Shown one piece after another: positions 49,075-60,429 of a stretch of 64,000 nt of DNA (position 1 is the stretch's first letter; the number at the start of each line of letters is the position of its first letter). The notes beneath the pieces were generated by a model. The model saw only the letters and a list, made by a program, of their open reading frames with translations. It was not told the origin of the DNA and ran no database searches. A program made the translations under genes and the position numbers. The DNA comes from Sphingobacteriales bacterium (lineage in GTDB: Bacteria; Bacteroidota; Bacteroidia; Chitinophagales; UBA2359). The stretch is from NCBI GenBank assembly GCA_016711295.1, contig JADJTE010000005.1, positions 124,001 through 188,000 of the forward strand, given 5' to 3'.

Positions 49075-50952
49075 ATGCATCACTCCACCACACTACAAAA
49101 CCCCGATAATGAGCTAAACGTCGAATCGAAGCGGCAGTATATACAGCCAACTTATAAATTATGGATGATATTTGCTGCTGTTATAGTTGCTATATCGTCC
49201 TTTCCTGCGTCCGTAGCGGCACAGGTAGGCGATTATTTTATTTTGGATGACGACAGTTACCTCGAAATTGCCGACAATAACGCCCTTGACTTTTCGACCA
49301 ACCTAAGCGTAGAAGCATGGATTAACTTATGCGATGTTGCGGAGGGTACGCATACTATTATTTCCAAAAGCCGTTGCGGGGCTAACCAATCGTCCTATTC
49401 GCTGCGTATAGTAGCGGGTGGCAAACTGCAATGGCGCTGGTCAGAGAATGGCACTTGCTCATCGTCGCCTTTCGACGGCGGTTTGTATATTACCGACGAT
49501 GCCGTAGTCGCACAGCCCAATATATGGTATCATATAGCTGCTGTACATACACCCACATCGGTACATGTATACGTAAACGGCGTAGAAGCCATTGGCACCC
49601 TACAATCGGGCAATTATTCGACCATCTTTAATAGCAACCAACCCCTGCGCATAGGTGCGTCTATAGGCGGACCCACGGGCAATGCCCTAATCAATTTCCT
49701 AAACTGCTTTATCGACGAGGTGCGTTTGTGGGATTATCCGCTTAGTGCCGCTGAGGTGGCTGCCCACGCCGCCGAACAACCCACCGACCCCGAAATGAGC
49801 GGTATCGAACCGGGTTTGACCGCCTATTATAGCATGGGCATAGCCAGCAGCAACCCCGCCATACCGCCCGCTATCGTACCCAACAAAGCCCTTGCCACAG
49901 GCACCGTACTCAATAGCAACGCCTTGGGCGGCGATGCCGATTCGCCTTTATATGTAGCAACGGGTATAGACCTAAACAACCTCGATTTGGGACCCGACCG
50001 AATTGTATGTGCCAACGAAGAACTTATCATCGACCTACGCAATGCAGGGTTACATTTTATATGGTCTGACAATAGCACCGAAGCCGTCCGACACCTCAAT
50101 CAAGACGGGACGTATAGCGTTACGGCTACGCTGGGCAACTGCTGGCGAGTTGACACCCTCACCGTTAGCTTTGAAGGAGGTATCGACACCATTCGCCTGC
50201 AACAATGCGGCGGCGACCCGCCCTATTTCCTACAAGGTGCTTTGCGATACGTATCGGGCACCTACTACGATACCATACCCACCAACTTGGCTTGCGACAG
50301 CGTGCGCGTTACATTCTTAGACATAAGCGAATATTTGGTCGTGAGCGAAGAAATATCACTCTGCGAAGGCGAACAGTTCGAACTCAATACAGGCATAATC
50401 GTATCCAATTCAGGTCTATATTTCGATACCCTCAAACAACAAAACGGCAATTGCGATAGCCTAATCAAAATAATACAGTTTGAAATAAACGATTTTGTCT
50501 TAGAACAACGCACCGACTCTATTTGCTGGGGCGAAAGCAAATGGCTCGCGGGGCAATGGCGCAATCGCTCAGGCGTATTTTACGATACTACCTATACATC
50601 TGCTTGCGATACGATATACCAAACACAACTCGTATCGTATGACTGCCGGAATATTGGCTGCCAAATGGTGATACCCGATGCTTTTTCGCCCAACAGCGAC
50701 GGCATCAATGATTATATAACATTGCTCAATCCGTGCGAGGTGCGCCAACTAACTTGGGCTATCTACGACCGATTGGGAAGGCGCGTATTCGCAACCGAAG
50801 ACCCCACGCAAACCTGGGACGGAAACCTACCCGACCATCAAACCGCTCCCGTAGGCGTATATGCCTATGCCATCAGTTTTGAGGCTTATGACGAAGAACG
50901 CGGCTTCTGGCGACCCAAAACCAAAAGCGGCAATATCACCTTATTGCGATAG
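49075..50952 (+). CDS. LamG-domain surface protein with T9SS type B sorting domain
   Basis: 625 residues. A hydrophobic segment at residues 30-48 (MIFAAVIVAISSFPASVAAQ) acts as the signal peptide; a start nearer to it is possible. A LamG/concanavalin-like domain follows (about 52-235: YLEIADNNALDFSTNLSVEAWINL..WYHIAAVHTPTSVHVYVNG..FIDEVRLWDYPLSAAEV). Next are Ig-like segments with the CHU-type cysteine pattern (SICWGESKWL; SLCEGEQFEL). The C-terminus is a gliding-type sorting domain (VIPDAFSPNSDGINDYITLLNPCE..WDG..APVGVYAYAISF..GNITLLR), so it is exported by T9SS and attached to or released from the surface. Its ligand is probably a glycan, by inference. Confidence 0.85.
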   Translation: MHHSTTLQNPDNELNVESKRQYIQPTYKLWMIFAAVIVAISSFPASVAAQVGDYFILDDDSYLEIADNNALDFSTNLSVEAWINLCDVAEGTHTIISKSRCGANQSSYSLRIVAGGKLQWRWSENGTCSSSPFDGGLYITDDAVVAQPNIWYHIAAVHTPTSVHVYVNGVEAIGTLQSGNYSTIFNSNQPLRIGASIGGPTGNALINFLNCFIDEVRLWDYPLSAAEVAAHAAEQPTDPEMSGIEPGLTAYYSMGIASSNPAIPPAIVPNKALATGTVLNSNALGGDADSPLYVATGIDLNNLDLGPDRIVCANEELIIDLRNAGLHFIWSDNSTEAVRHLNQDGTYSVTATLGNCWRVDTLTVSFEGGIDTIRLQQCGGDPPYFLQGALRYVSGTYYDTIPTNLACDSVRVTFLDISEYLVVSEEISLCEGEQFELNTGIIVSNSGLYFDTLKQQNGNCDSLIKIIQFEINDFVLEQRTDSICWGESKWLAGQWRNRSGVFYDTTYTSACDTIYQTQLVSYDCRNIGCQMVIPDAFSPNSDGINDYITLLNPCEVRQLTWAIYDRLGRRVFATEDPTQTWDGNLPDHQTAPVGVYAYAISFEAYDEERGFWRPKTKSGNITLLR

Positions 50953-51134
50953 AATGGCAGACATGCTTGGAAAAATATGCCCAAGTGCAGAACGCTTGGT
51001 TTCTAAGTGTAAAAAAATAGGATGTCGTAGGCATGAGGCGGAAGGTAAACTCGTGTTTTTCGGGATAGTATTGGATAAAATCGGCACATTCCGCGCTATT
51101 TTGCCCAAAAGCATGGAATGTGCCGATGAGGTGA

Positions 51135-52997
51135 TTATTTCGTAACTATCAATTTACCACGTGTCCAAGTGTAGTAGCTGTTGCTTATATCGTACACATA
51201 CAGCCCTTGCCCAAAACTGTTCAGGTCTAAGGTATAGCTACCTTGTCCGTTTAGGGTTTGCGTATGTAGCAATTTGCCTACTAAGTCGTAGAGGTGCAGA
51301 GTGGCGGTTTCGCTGTTGCCTTTCTTGTCGCTCAGGTCATAATGTAGGGTTGTCGTATTGCTGGCGGGGTTAGGCACAAAGTGCAGCAAGGTCGGTGTGG
51401 GGTTTGCCGCCGCCTCCTCAATCGCCTCAACCACCTCGACCCCTACCGACTGCCCGCCTATGCCACTACCCAACGCTACCGAAGCCGTAACTGCCGATGT
51501 GTCGCTGCACACTACCGCCCTTAGCGTAATGGTATGTTGCCCCTGGGCTGCCGCATATTCGTGCGTCACTACATCGGGGCAAGCCCCGTAGCCCTGCCCG
51601 CACCTAAATGGCGGCGAGCCGTCGCCAAAATCCCAAATATAATGCCCGCCGTCGATGCTGTCGGGATAGACGTACTGCGACTGATTGACTAACTCGACCA
51701 AATTGCTACCCGCCGTAGTTTGGTAGGCAAAGGCGGCTTGGGGTTCGGTGAGCAAGCCCATGCAGTTGAGACGCAAAAACCATACGTCTGCCCTTCCTAT
51801 GGTGTCGGTTCTGCCCACCACCACATAGCCGCTTTTGCCCGTCGAATCGTGGTCGGCGACGATGAGGTCGTAAAAATAATCGTTATAGGGGTTGCCATAG
51901 CTGTGTTGCCACTGAAACCCGCCCGATGGCGATAGCTTGACCAAGGTGCCGTCAGAATCGGGGGCATCGGCCACGCCCCAATCGCCCGTTATCACATAGG
52001 AGCTATCGGCGAGTTGTATGGCTTTGTGTGGGTAGCCCAAAAAGGTATTGCCCGAAACCTGCGGCACGGCGGCAGGAGCCTGCCAAGTCCATTCCGTTTC
52101 GCCGTCGGCGGACAACTTGCGCACGTAGCCCATGCAGAGGTCAAACGTAGTCTGGTCGGTGACGGCGGTAAACAGCAACCCGCCGTCCAAGGTGACGAGG
52201 AGCGAATAGGTCTGTTCGTCGGCGCCCAAGTCGAAGTGCTGCGCCCAGAGGATATTGCCCGCGCCGTCGATGCGCATCAGCAGGGCGAAGCCCGTGTCGT
52301 CCCAGCCCCAATTGTCGTCGGCGGTCGCCAGCAGGTAGTAGCTGTCGCCGGGTCCCTGTGCTATATCATTGATATAAGTATTATAATTATAATTAAAATC
52401 AATAATCATTCCCGAAGGGTAATTAATTGGTATGGTCGTATAAACGGTGTCCCAAAGCATCTCGTAATCGGCATCCAATTTTACGAGGTAGAGTTCGCTC
52501 CAGCCCGGAGAAGCCGTAGTTATTCTACCACCAATCAAATAATTGTGATCATCCGTCATTACACAAGCACTCACAACATTGCTAAATGTCTCATCGCCTA
52601 TAATGTCAAAATCGGCATAATAATTATTGGAATCGCAGGCGGCAAAATAAGAATAACGGTTGCCCGTTGCGATTTCTTCGCTTACGAAGCCGACTATAAA
52701 AATATTGTCATCCGATTTAACCATATCACGTATGGCGGTATTATAACCATTCCAATAGTGCCCGGCGGTATCAAGTTGTGTCCCGATAGGCGATATTTCT
52801 AGCAAGTGTAAATTCCATTGGTTGATGGCGTTGTTTTTTACTTCGCAGCCAACCACATAATTACCGTTATCTCGCTGTAATACGATAAAGCCGTTATGCA
52901 CGTCAAACCATCCGTATTTATTGGTGTAATATTTTGATTGCGCCATGGTTGAATTAATGTTACACAGTACAAGGCATAGTACGATAGGTAGTTTCAT
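51135..52997 (-). CDS. T9SS-secreted propeller/PKD protein
   Basis: 620 residues. Signal peptide (MKLPIVLCLVLCNINSTMAQ), then propeller-like repeats of the kind DSYYLLATADDNWGWDDTGFALLMRIDGAGNILWAQ and SGYVVVGRTDTIGRADVWFLRLNCMG. A PKD-like domain follows (FAYQTTAGSNLVELVNQS..YIWDFGDGSPPF..CPDVVTHEYAAAQGQHT) and a type A T9SS sorting domain (VPNPASNTTTLHYDLS to GKLIVTK). The PKD segment is nearly identical at DNA level to that of the gene ending at 53515. Last gene of a run of four minus-strand T9SS cargo genes. Ligand unknown. Confidence 0.85.
   Translation of the reverse strand: MKLPIVLCLVLCNINSTMAQSKYYTNKYGWFDVHNGFIVLQRDNGNYVVGCEVKNNAINQWNLHLLEISPIGTQLDTAGHYWNGYNTAIRDMVKSDDNIFIVGFVSEEIATGNRYSYFAACDSNNYYADFDIIGDETFSNVVSACVMTDDHNYLIGGRITTASPGWSELYLVKLDADYEMLWDTVYTTIPINYPSGMIIDFNYNYNTYINDIAQGPGDSYYLLATADDNWGWDDTGFALLMRIDGAGNILWAQHFDLGADEQTYSLLVTLDGGLLFTAVTDQTTFDLCMGYVRKLSADGETEWTWQAPAAVPQVSGNTFLGYPHKAIQLADSSYVITGDWGVADAPDSDGTLVKLSPSGGFQWQHSYGNPYNDYFYDLIVADHDSTGKSGYVVVGRTDTIGRADVWFLRLNCMGLLTEPQAAFAYQTTAGSNLVELVNQSQYVYPDSIDGGHYIWDFGDGSPPFRCGQGYGACPDVVTHEYAAAQGQHTITLRAVVCSDTSAVTASVALGSGIGGQSVGVEVVEAIEEAAANPTPTLLHFVPNPASNTTTLHYDLSDKKGNSETATLHLYDLVGKLLHTQTLNGQGSYTLDLNSFGQGLYVYDISNSYYTWTRGKLIVTK
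51545..51768 (-). repeat. 224-bp duplicated PKD-coding segment, copy 1
   Basis: Nearly identical, with only a few visible mismatches, to 53868-54091. It covers the PKD domain and the preceding CMGLLTEPQAAFAYQ junction, while sequence on either side diverges strongly. This points to gene conversion or recent domain exchange. Confidence 0.9.
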
Positions 52998-53021
52998 TTT
53001 TTACTTCGATTTAAAATGTAA

Positions 53022-53054
53022 AGGCGGCCACGCCTTTGAAAAGCGTAGCCGCCA
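53022..53054 (-). terminator. Hairpin after the short T9SS gene
   Basis: GGCGGCCACGC (53023-53033) pairs with GCGTAGCCGCC (53043-53053) apart from one mismatch, and AT-rich sequence follows on the minus strand. Likely terminator between the genes at 53063 and 52997. Confidence 0.5.
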
Positions 53055-53062
53055 AAATGATG

Positions 53063-53518
53063 TTACCTGATAATGACTAACTTGTCTTTAAACATCGTTT
53101 TACCGCCGATGGTTATTGTGTACGGATAAACACCCGGGCGATAGGTCGTTATGGGCAAACGATAAATGCAGTTGCTAAATAATTGCATGGTGGCAGTTAA
53201 GTGCCCCGTTATATCAAAGATTTTTAGGGTCGCAATCTCGCCTTCTGCCAATCGGTAGGTAAGTTCCGCGCCTCCCGTCGCCGGATTGGGCATGAATCCC
53301 ATGAAATCGTCCGCGGACTCCTCGTCCGTTTTGAACACCGTATGCCAGGCCTGTCCATCGCCGTCGTCGGGCAGTGGGCTTTCGAACTGCTGCCCTCGTG
53401 CCACCATTAGTGCCGTTTGCGCCTTAAAAGCCGTTTTGGTGCGGCTTAGGGCTATGGTGCTTTTGGCTGGGGTCGGGAGGTAAAGCCCCGCCAAGCGTAA
53501 AATAAGGATTGTTTTCAT
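53063..53518 (-). CDS. Short protein with T9SS type A sorting domain
   Basis: 151 residues. The N-terminus (MKTILILRLAGLYLPTPAK) is a weak signal-peptide candidate. A short polar region follows, then a complete type A sorting domain (MPNPATGGAELTYRLAEGEIATLKIFDITGHLT..YRPGVYPYTITIGGKTMFKDKLVIIR). There is no other domain, so it looks like the remnant tail of a larger cargo protein or a very small cargo. Its ATG overlaps the stop of the upstream gene (ATGA), suggesting translational coupling. It may instead be a separated C-terminal piece after a deletion. Confidence 0.65.
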   Translation of the reverse strand: MKTILILRLAGLYLPTPAKSTIALSRTKTAFKAQTALMVARGQQFESPLPDDGDGQAWHTVFKTDEESADDFMGFMPNPATGGAELTYRLAEGEIATLKIFDITGHLTATMQLFSNCIYRLPITTYRPGVYPYTITIGGKTMFKDKLVIIR

Positions 53519-55286
53519 CGTACAATGGCAATTTTCTCATGCCCCAAAGCACGGTTGGGATTAGAGTAGTCGTAAAATGTCCAAAAATACAAGCCTGTCG
53601 GCAAATCGGACACCGACAGGGTTTGCGGCGCGGCGGACAAAGCCACCCGCCGAACCTCACGCCCCCAAACGTCGTACAGGCAAAAATTGCCCGAAACGGG
53701 CGCAGATGGGGCAACATGCAGCAGGTCGGTAGCAGGGTTGGGCGTTACGTATAGCTGTGGCGGCAGATGCGCATCGCCTACCTCATTCCAAAGCACCGCC
53801 ATAGTTTGTGATGCGGCGGACGTGTCGGAACAGACGACTGCGGTAAGCGTAGCCGTATATTGCCCTTGGGCTGCCGCATATTCGTGCGTCACTACATCGG
53901 GGCAAGCCCCGTAGCCCTGCCCGCACCTAAATGGTGGCGAGCCGTCGCCAAAATCCCAAATATAATGCCCGCCGTCGATGCTGTCGGGATAGACGTACTG
54001 CGACTGATTGACTAACTCGACCAAATTGCTACCCGCCGTAGTTTGGTAGGCAAAGGCGGCTTGGGGTTCGGTGAGCAAGCCCATGCAGTTGGTTTTGACC
54101 ATATAGACAAAAGCCCTACCTACTTCTATGCTGTCTTTGCGACCTACAAAAATATAACCGCCATCGGAATCGGCAATTAAGTGGTAGAGGTAATTTTCTT
54201 GGTTGGTGCCGTATCGCCTGCGCCACAACACATCGCCCGTAGGGGTTATTTTTACCAACATAGCATCACTATCATAAAGCAAGGGGTCGGGATTGCCCAT
54301 ATCTCCGCCCAAGACATAGTTGCCGTCTGGTGCGGCAACTATCCGCGAAAAGCCCGCTCCGTAAAAATACCTTTTGAACCAATCAATGCCACAGTCGGGG
54401 TCTAATTTAACCACCCTGCCGCGCATGATGCCGTCTTCACCAAATTGTGCGGGACGCATAGAGCCTACCACCAACATGCCTCCGTCGGGTGTACCTATGA
54501 CATCTACGGGATGTTCCTGTTCTTCGTCGTGCCATACATAATCATAGAGGACGTTCCCCGCCGTGTCGGTTTTCACAAATATCATGTCTGCCCAGTCGGG
54601 GTGCTGCATATAGTCAAGGTTAACGGTGCCAATGAGGTAGTAACCACTATTGTCGGGGGCGGGGTGTACCACCTGCAAGTAACGCAAGTCGTTGGCGAGG
54701 TCGTAGTAATGCTGCCAAATGATATTGCCCGACGTATCGGTTTTTATGAGGTGCATCAGCCACTCTTCGTCTTGTATGGGTGATTGTGTGGTAACTCCCG
54801 CCCAACCACCCATCAGGTAATAATTGTCGGGTGTTTGTTTGATAGTGCCAGTCCATTGTCTGAGATACAGCGAATCATATACCAAAATTGTTTTATATTT
54901 CCATTTAAGTCGAGTTTCAGAAAATAAGAAATACTTATCCAATCACTACCTCCTATATAGTAGTTGTCGTATTGTCCGCTAAATACTAATTCGTTGTTGG
55001 CAAATACGCCAGTCACGCACCTTACACTGTTAATCCCCAATGTATCGTAGTAATGAATGTTCTTTGGATTTCCATACGGGTCTATGATCGCTATAAAGGG
55101 CTTTATACCTTGTTCATGGTCTTGGAGTTGGCTGCCCGCCACAACAAATGCCGTATCGTTTAGCTGTTGCACATACCGTGCATCCTGAATTTGCCAACCT
55201 ATGTTTATTATTTTTTCATAATATTTTGTTTGCGCAAAAATGCTATTTGATAGGGTCAACACCAGTAAAAATAGTTGAAATTTCAT
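53515..55286 (-). CDS. T9SS-secreted propeller/PKD protein, paralogue of 51135 (frameshifted)
   Basis: Start at MKFQLFLLVLTLSNSIFAQTKYY (55286), a clear signal peptide; the ATG at 55370 adds a non-signal extension. Propeller-like repeats follow. The frame breaks near 54890 (at LNGNIK), resuming as TILVYDSLYLRQWTGTIKQTPDNYYLMGGWAG. After more repeats (GGYIFVGRKDSIEVGRAFVYMVKTNCMG) come the PKD domain shared with the neighbour and a type A sorting tail (VTPNPATDLLHVAPSAP to GHEKIAIVR). Rejoined length is about 590 residues. Coupled to the short gene at 53518 by stop/start overlap. Function unknown. Confidence 0.82.
53868..54091 (-). repeat. 224-bp duplicated PKD-coding segment, copy 2
   Basis: Partner of 51545-51768. 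Same length and orientation, and in the same reading frame of its gene. Confidence 0.9.
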
Positions 55287-55388
55287 TGTTTGATTTGCAT
55301 TAAGGGCTATGCCATTTTCTGCGGTAGCTGCCAACCTAATTGCCGCAAACATTTGGCAGATATCGGACATAGCACCAGTGAAATAATA

Positions 55389-55427
55389 GCCTCTTTTTGG
55401 CAGTGGCTACCACTGCCAAAAAGAGGC
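55389..55427 (-). terminator. Strong hairpin after the metalloprotease gene
   Basis: A perfect 18-bp inverted repeat (55389-55406 with 55410-55427) around a 3-base loop, GCCTCTTTTTGGCAGTGG on one arm. It lies 14 bp past the stop of the metalloprotease gene. The T tract after it is modest, so it may also protect the mRNA end. Confidence 0.75.
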
Positions 55428-55440
55428 AAATCCCTATATA

Positions 55441-58400
55441 TTAAGGCACAATGGTTATTTTGCCTTGTTGCGTTAGTCCTTTGTTGGTGGCAATGGCGTA
55501 TAAATACAAGCCAGGGCTAAGGTGTTGTGTATCTATGCTCATTTGTCCGCTTTGCTCAAAATGGCGGGTTTGTAGCAGTTTGCCGCTCATGTCGTACAGC
55601 CGTAATAGTCCTTTTTCGCCGTCGGGCAGGCAATAGCTTAGGCTTACTTGCGCTTGTGTGGGGTTGGGCAGGGGTGGGCTTATGTAGGGGATGAGGTTAC
55701 CCGCCGCGTCGGTTTTGAAGTATATGGCGTTCGTGCTAAATAGTGCCGCTGCTGTTGAGTTGAGTACTGTTGGCAAGGGCGGCAATGGAATTTCGTACTC
55801 TTCGCCATACAACAAATACAGCATGGTATGGGCATCGTATGCGGCGCGGGTGCCGCCCATAGCTATTTGGCGGATGATGGCTTCTTCTTCGGTGGTTAGT
55901 TGGTCTAATTTTCTGCCGTCTTGCACTATATCCCAATACAAGCCGTATAGCTCCTTCCATTGGGCATTACCCCATTGCTCATCGGGCAGTTGGGTTATGG
56001 TTTGGCTTACCTTAGTAGCATCTTGCTCTTTGATGTATTGGGGTAACATACGGCTATACGCCTCGTTGGTGTTTATGTCTTTCAGCAAGTCGCGGGCAGC
56101 GGCAGCGTTTTTCTGTTCGCCGTAGTAAAATAGTTTGCGCAAGGCTTCGCGGTTTAGCCATTTTTCTATACTAATGGCTTTTATGTCGTCATCGTCTTTG
56201 ATGCCGCTGATATTGCAATGTTCTTCTTGTGAAATCATTAATCCAATACATTCCTCTACATTGATAAGTGCTGGGTCATTGACGGTAGGCAAAAAGTTTT
56301 GGCTTGGGTCGTTGCGGTAGTAGTAGGTAAAGGAGGTAGGCATGCCCGATACTAAAACGGTACTCCATGACTCGCCGTTGAACAAGTTGTCGGTGGGTGT
56401 ACCAAATAAACCAGGCGTATTGCAATCGCCTTGGTCGCTTAGGCTGCCCGATTCAAAGGGGAATGGGCTGCCCACGGGTGGGTCGTAGTTACTAAGCCAC
56501 CAACTCGTTATATAATTATTAAATCGGTTACAGTATAGGTCGGTGCCGTTGCCTTCAATTCCTTGTACACCATTTTGCCCGAATGCCCATACGGGAATGA
56601 AGTTAGAGTTATAGCCATTGTCGAATATGGCGTTGGGTGTATTGCCGTTGCCCATGAGTATGGTACCGAATACGTTGTAATTGATTAGGTTATTGCTTAC
56701 TTGGAAAGTACTGCCGCGTAAATATATGCCTATATCGTTGAACTGTCCTAATGATCCCGGTGGTGGCGGGCTAAGGTTGATGTTTTTTCCTTGATAATGA
56801 GCATGGCTCCACTGGCTTGTATGGCACATTTATTATTAGCGTATGTATTTTCGTTGATTTCTGCATCTAAGGTAAGCGGGGTAATGCCCCAATCCAACAG
56901 AGAAGTGCCTACACTGAGGTCTGAAAACTCGTTGCTGCTAATGCTTACGTTGTTCGATTCTATGGCGCGTATGCCATATTTCATATTATTAAACTCATTG
57001 CCAGATACTCCTAAGTTCCCATATACGTTTAGTACTACGCCTGCTTCGGTGCGTGGGGTAGCGGCTATAGTGATAAAGGGAAAATGGAGTGTGTTCGAAT
57101 TGAAATTGGCTTCATTCACATAGGATATAGTCGTTGCATCATCCAAAGGCGGTAAATTATCGTACCAACTTAGGTTAGCTCCTTGTAGGCAGTTGGAGAA
57201 ACGGGTATTAGGACCTACTCGCGCCACGCCGCCCGCGCTGTTTACTGCTGTATTAGAAGCAGTATAATCGGATAAGATAAGCCGATACGGTCGGGAATAT
57301 GTTGGCGTTTTGAGGGCTAAATTCCGGCGTATTGAGGATAGACAAACTGAGGTCAAATGGATCCATGAGTGGCAATTCCATCGCTGAAACGCCAATAATG
57401 GCATTTTTGATTTGGGTATTGCGTGTAGTCAGTATTCCAAAGTTGGCGCTCCGCTTGCGCGGGGCGTAAAAACGCCGCCGAAGGCATTGGGTGCACCGGG
57501 TCCCGCTACTTGTATGCCCTGCCAAACCACTTTACATAAGCCGTCAAGTGAATTCATATCGGTTTCATTAAAGCCCAATAAATCCAAAATGCCGCCCCTA
57601 TCCACAAAAATACGGGCAGTAGGGGCAAAGAAAAAGTGCATACCCCTAATAGTGAGTGTTACACCGTTGGGAACCACAATATCCACTTCGCTGTTAATGG
57701 GGTTGCCCGCCGTTACCAATCCCAAGTCTATTAGTTCGTTATTAACACTTGTCCATGTATAGGCACCCGCCACGCCATTGGCTACCACAAAGGCGAGTCT
57801 GCCGTTATATGTTTGTATATTTGGCACAGCAGTAGTGGGTTTGAGGTCATAAGCAATATCGGATAAACAGCATTGTGCTGCTATGCTTGGGTCTTGTGGG
57901 TTGTCGCAACAATTGGAACAAACCGTAAAGGTAGCTTGTTGTTCTACACATGCCCAATCGTTTGCCAGAGGAAAGGTCGGCGAACTGCTATTCATATTAC
58001 GGCTTACGCGATACACCAAGCAAGAATTTGCCCCGCCTACTGGGTCTGTGACTATGCTGGGCGCATCTATACCTACATCTATCCAATTAGTGGGATTTGT
58101 TGGGTCTTGTTGTTCCCAGCGATAGCTCATATTGGGGATAGACGTACAGCCAACATCTAAGGTAGCCGTTTCATCACAATTGACGGTAATCGTCATGTCG
58201 TTGGGAAACTCATCGGGCATAATACTAAGCTCGTCCAATAAAATGTAAGCTATATCGGGCGTATTTTGTTCGCCATATATCAACATTCTATCATAATCAT
58301 TATTGGCAGTAAAACAAGCTATACCTTGCTCCCAGCCCCCAATTGGCAAATTCGTTTCGTGGTAGGCTAATTGCGATAGTGGTGGATTGGTTAGCTGTAA

Positions 58401-60429
58401 AAGCATATTGGTATTGATGTCACCACAGATTAAATCATTATTGTTTATGAGCAATACGTTTAAATGGTCCGCTTGTGCAATATTATCGCAACAATCATAA
58501 TCAGTAACTACTGCCCGATGAAGCGATATAATATAGCTTTGCCCCGCTTGTATATTAGTGCTATTGACAACTACAGACGATTGAGAAGCAATAGGCGTAG
58601 TACCTGCTACTAACTGTTCTCGGGCATATAAGCCTATACAGCCGTCGTTGCTCGGAAAAGATAGCGAGCCAATGTCAGACTGAGGATAATAATGCCCTGC
58701 TCTAAAACAAGAATGCCAGCCGTCCATATTGCTACAAGCACTTAGGCGATTATTAGCCAAATTAGATGATGGATAGTTGGGGAATGTGCAATCGCTGTTT
58801 ATATGAGGGTTACATATTTCGTTACAGGCTTCGCTATTGGTACATCCGTCGCATCCTACATAAAAATAAATAAATGTGGTATTGGCTAATTCGTTTGTAG
58901 TTGCATTAGTGGGGATATAGGCTAATACATTCCAACCAAAACTCGCACTATTAATAGTTATATCGCTGGTGCTGCCGTAAAAGTGATATTGCCTACAACG
59001 GGTTCAATACAGTTGGCATCAATATTTGGCAAAACACCTATATCATTTGCCAAAATAGTACTAATGGAAATTGTGCCAGGTAGTTCGCAAAACACAAAAT
59101 GGTCGTGGCAATTGGCTCCGTCGTCATCTACCCCAGCCACGAATTCGCCACAAGCGGGCGGGTTGTTGCCGCTGACGACACTATGAAAACTCAGAGACCC
59201 ATCGCCATATACGCCACTTGATTTATAGCCCATACTACAAAGTAGGTTTATTTCGGCATCTGTCGGGCGGCGGAACGATTGCCCCAATGCGTTTTGAATA
59301 ACGCTTCGGTTCATCAAATAATGAGTGCTGTTGCAGGCAAAAGGACCGCCTATATCGTCTAAGTGGCTCATTTCAACATTGTCAATCCAGCCGTTAGGTG
59401 CTACCACAGGCAGGTATAAACCCGTATTCACATCGCGAAGCAAGATGACGTTGCAAGGATCTGTCAACACATTTATATTGCCCTGAAATGTTATGTCGTA
59501 ACAGTTGTTAACAGGACTTAACAGAGGGGAATAAGATGATTCGTTGCGCACCAACAGTCGGTCGTAGTTGGTATATAAGCCACTATTAGAGGGTGTATAA
59601 CCACCTAATGGGTCGATATCGCTAGTACCATTATCGGTTACTAAAGAAGCGAAACCTAATAAGTGGCAAATTTCGTGCAACACAACACTATACAAATCAA
59701 ACTGCGGCGCACTTAATACGTTTTGCGGGTCAAAATTCCAGCTAATATTCGGATGAAAATTAAATCTCATCATACCATGATACACAGGTTCGCCGTTTAC
59801 AAATGGATAATTCGTAGGGTCTTCGCCGCCATTGACGGTGCGCCAAACGCTATTATGTACCCATCCGGGCATTTGTCCTGATGGATTACTAAAATTGTAA
59901 TACAAGGGATTTGCCCTCCCCAATACTATGGGGTCTAAGGCACTTGTCGGATACTCGTTCATAGAAGCGTCTATTTTTAACCGCAAGACGGGCGGCAAGC
60001 CATTGCAGTCGGGGCTTGCTTCTATCAGGAATGACATGTCGCGCAATGCTTGGCAGACAACAGCGCGAGCAGCTGCCCCAAACGTTGGGTCATTAAAGCC
60101 TATGCCAGGGTCATCAAAAAAATCGACTTGGAAGCTAAAATGCCCGCCCGAAAGCGTGCCGTCGGCATTAAAATCACAAGTACTCAGCAAGGAGCGGTCG
60201 GCGGGCTGCGTCACATCGGATAGGCAATAGGTGCTGCCCCAAGCGTCGAAAATAAATAATGGGTCGCCCTCGCAATTTGCGATTTGTAACGTGTCGGGAG
60301 CCGTGTCAAATAGGGCAGTTGGGGTCTGCCCCAGTAAATCACAATTTACCCCCCCCCAAATATGAATAAAATTGCATATAATAGGTGGTTTAGGTGTTTA
60401 GGGCAGCCCATGGTGTTTTTTGGGGTCAT
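55441..60429 (-). CDS. Giant T9SS-secreted metalloprotease (several frameshifts)
   Basis: Pieces in successive frames rebuild one protein of about 1,660 residues. Start at MTPKNTMGCPKHLNHLLYAI (60429; Met at 60411 also possible), a signal peptide joined in frame if the C9 run at 60349-60357 has a different length. The protease domain has the zinc motif HEICHLLGF (codons 59651-59677), of the metzincin form HExxHxxGx, with a later Met-containing stretch YLMNRSVIQNALG as a possible Met-turn. Then come Ig-like/CHU cysteine-rich segments, a beta-helix-like region with NGVTLTIRGMHFFFAPTARIFVDRGG, a helical stretch (WLNREALRKLFYYGEQKNAAAARDLL) and a type A sorting tail (NPTQAQVSLSY to GKITIVP). The frame breaks near 56790, 57290, 57415, 58970 and 60350. 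Substrate unknown. Confidence 0.78.
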
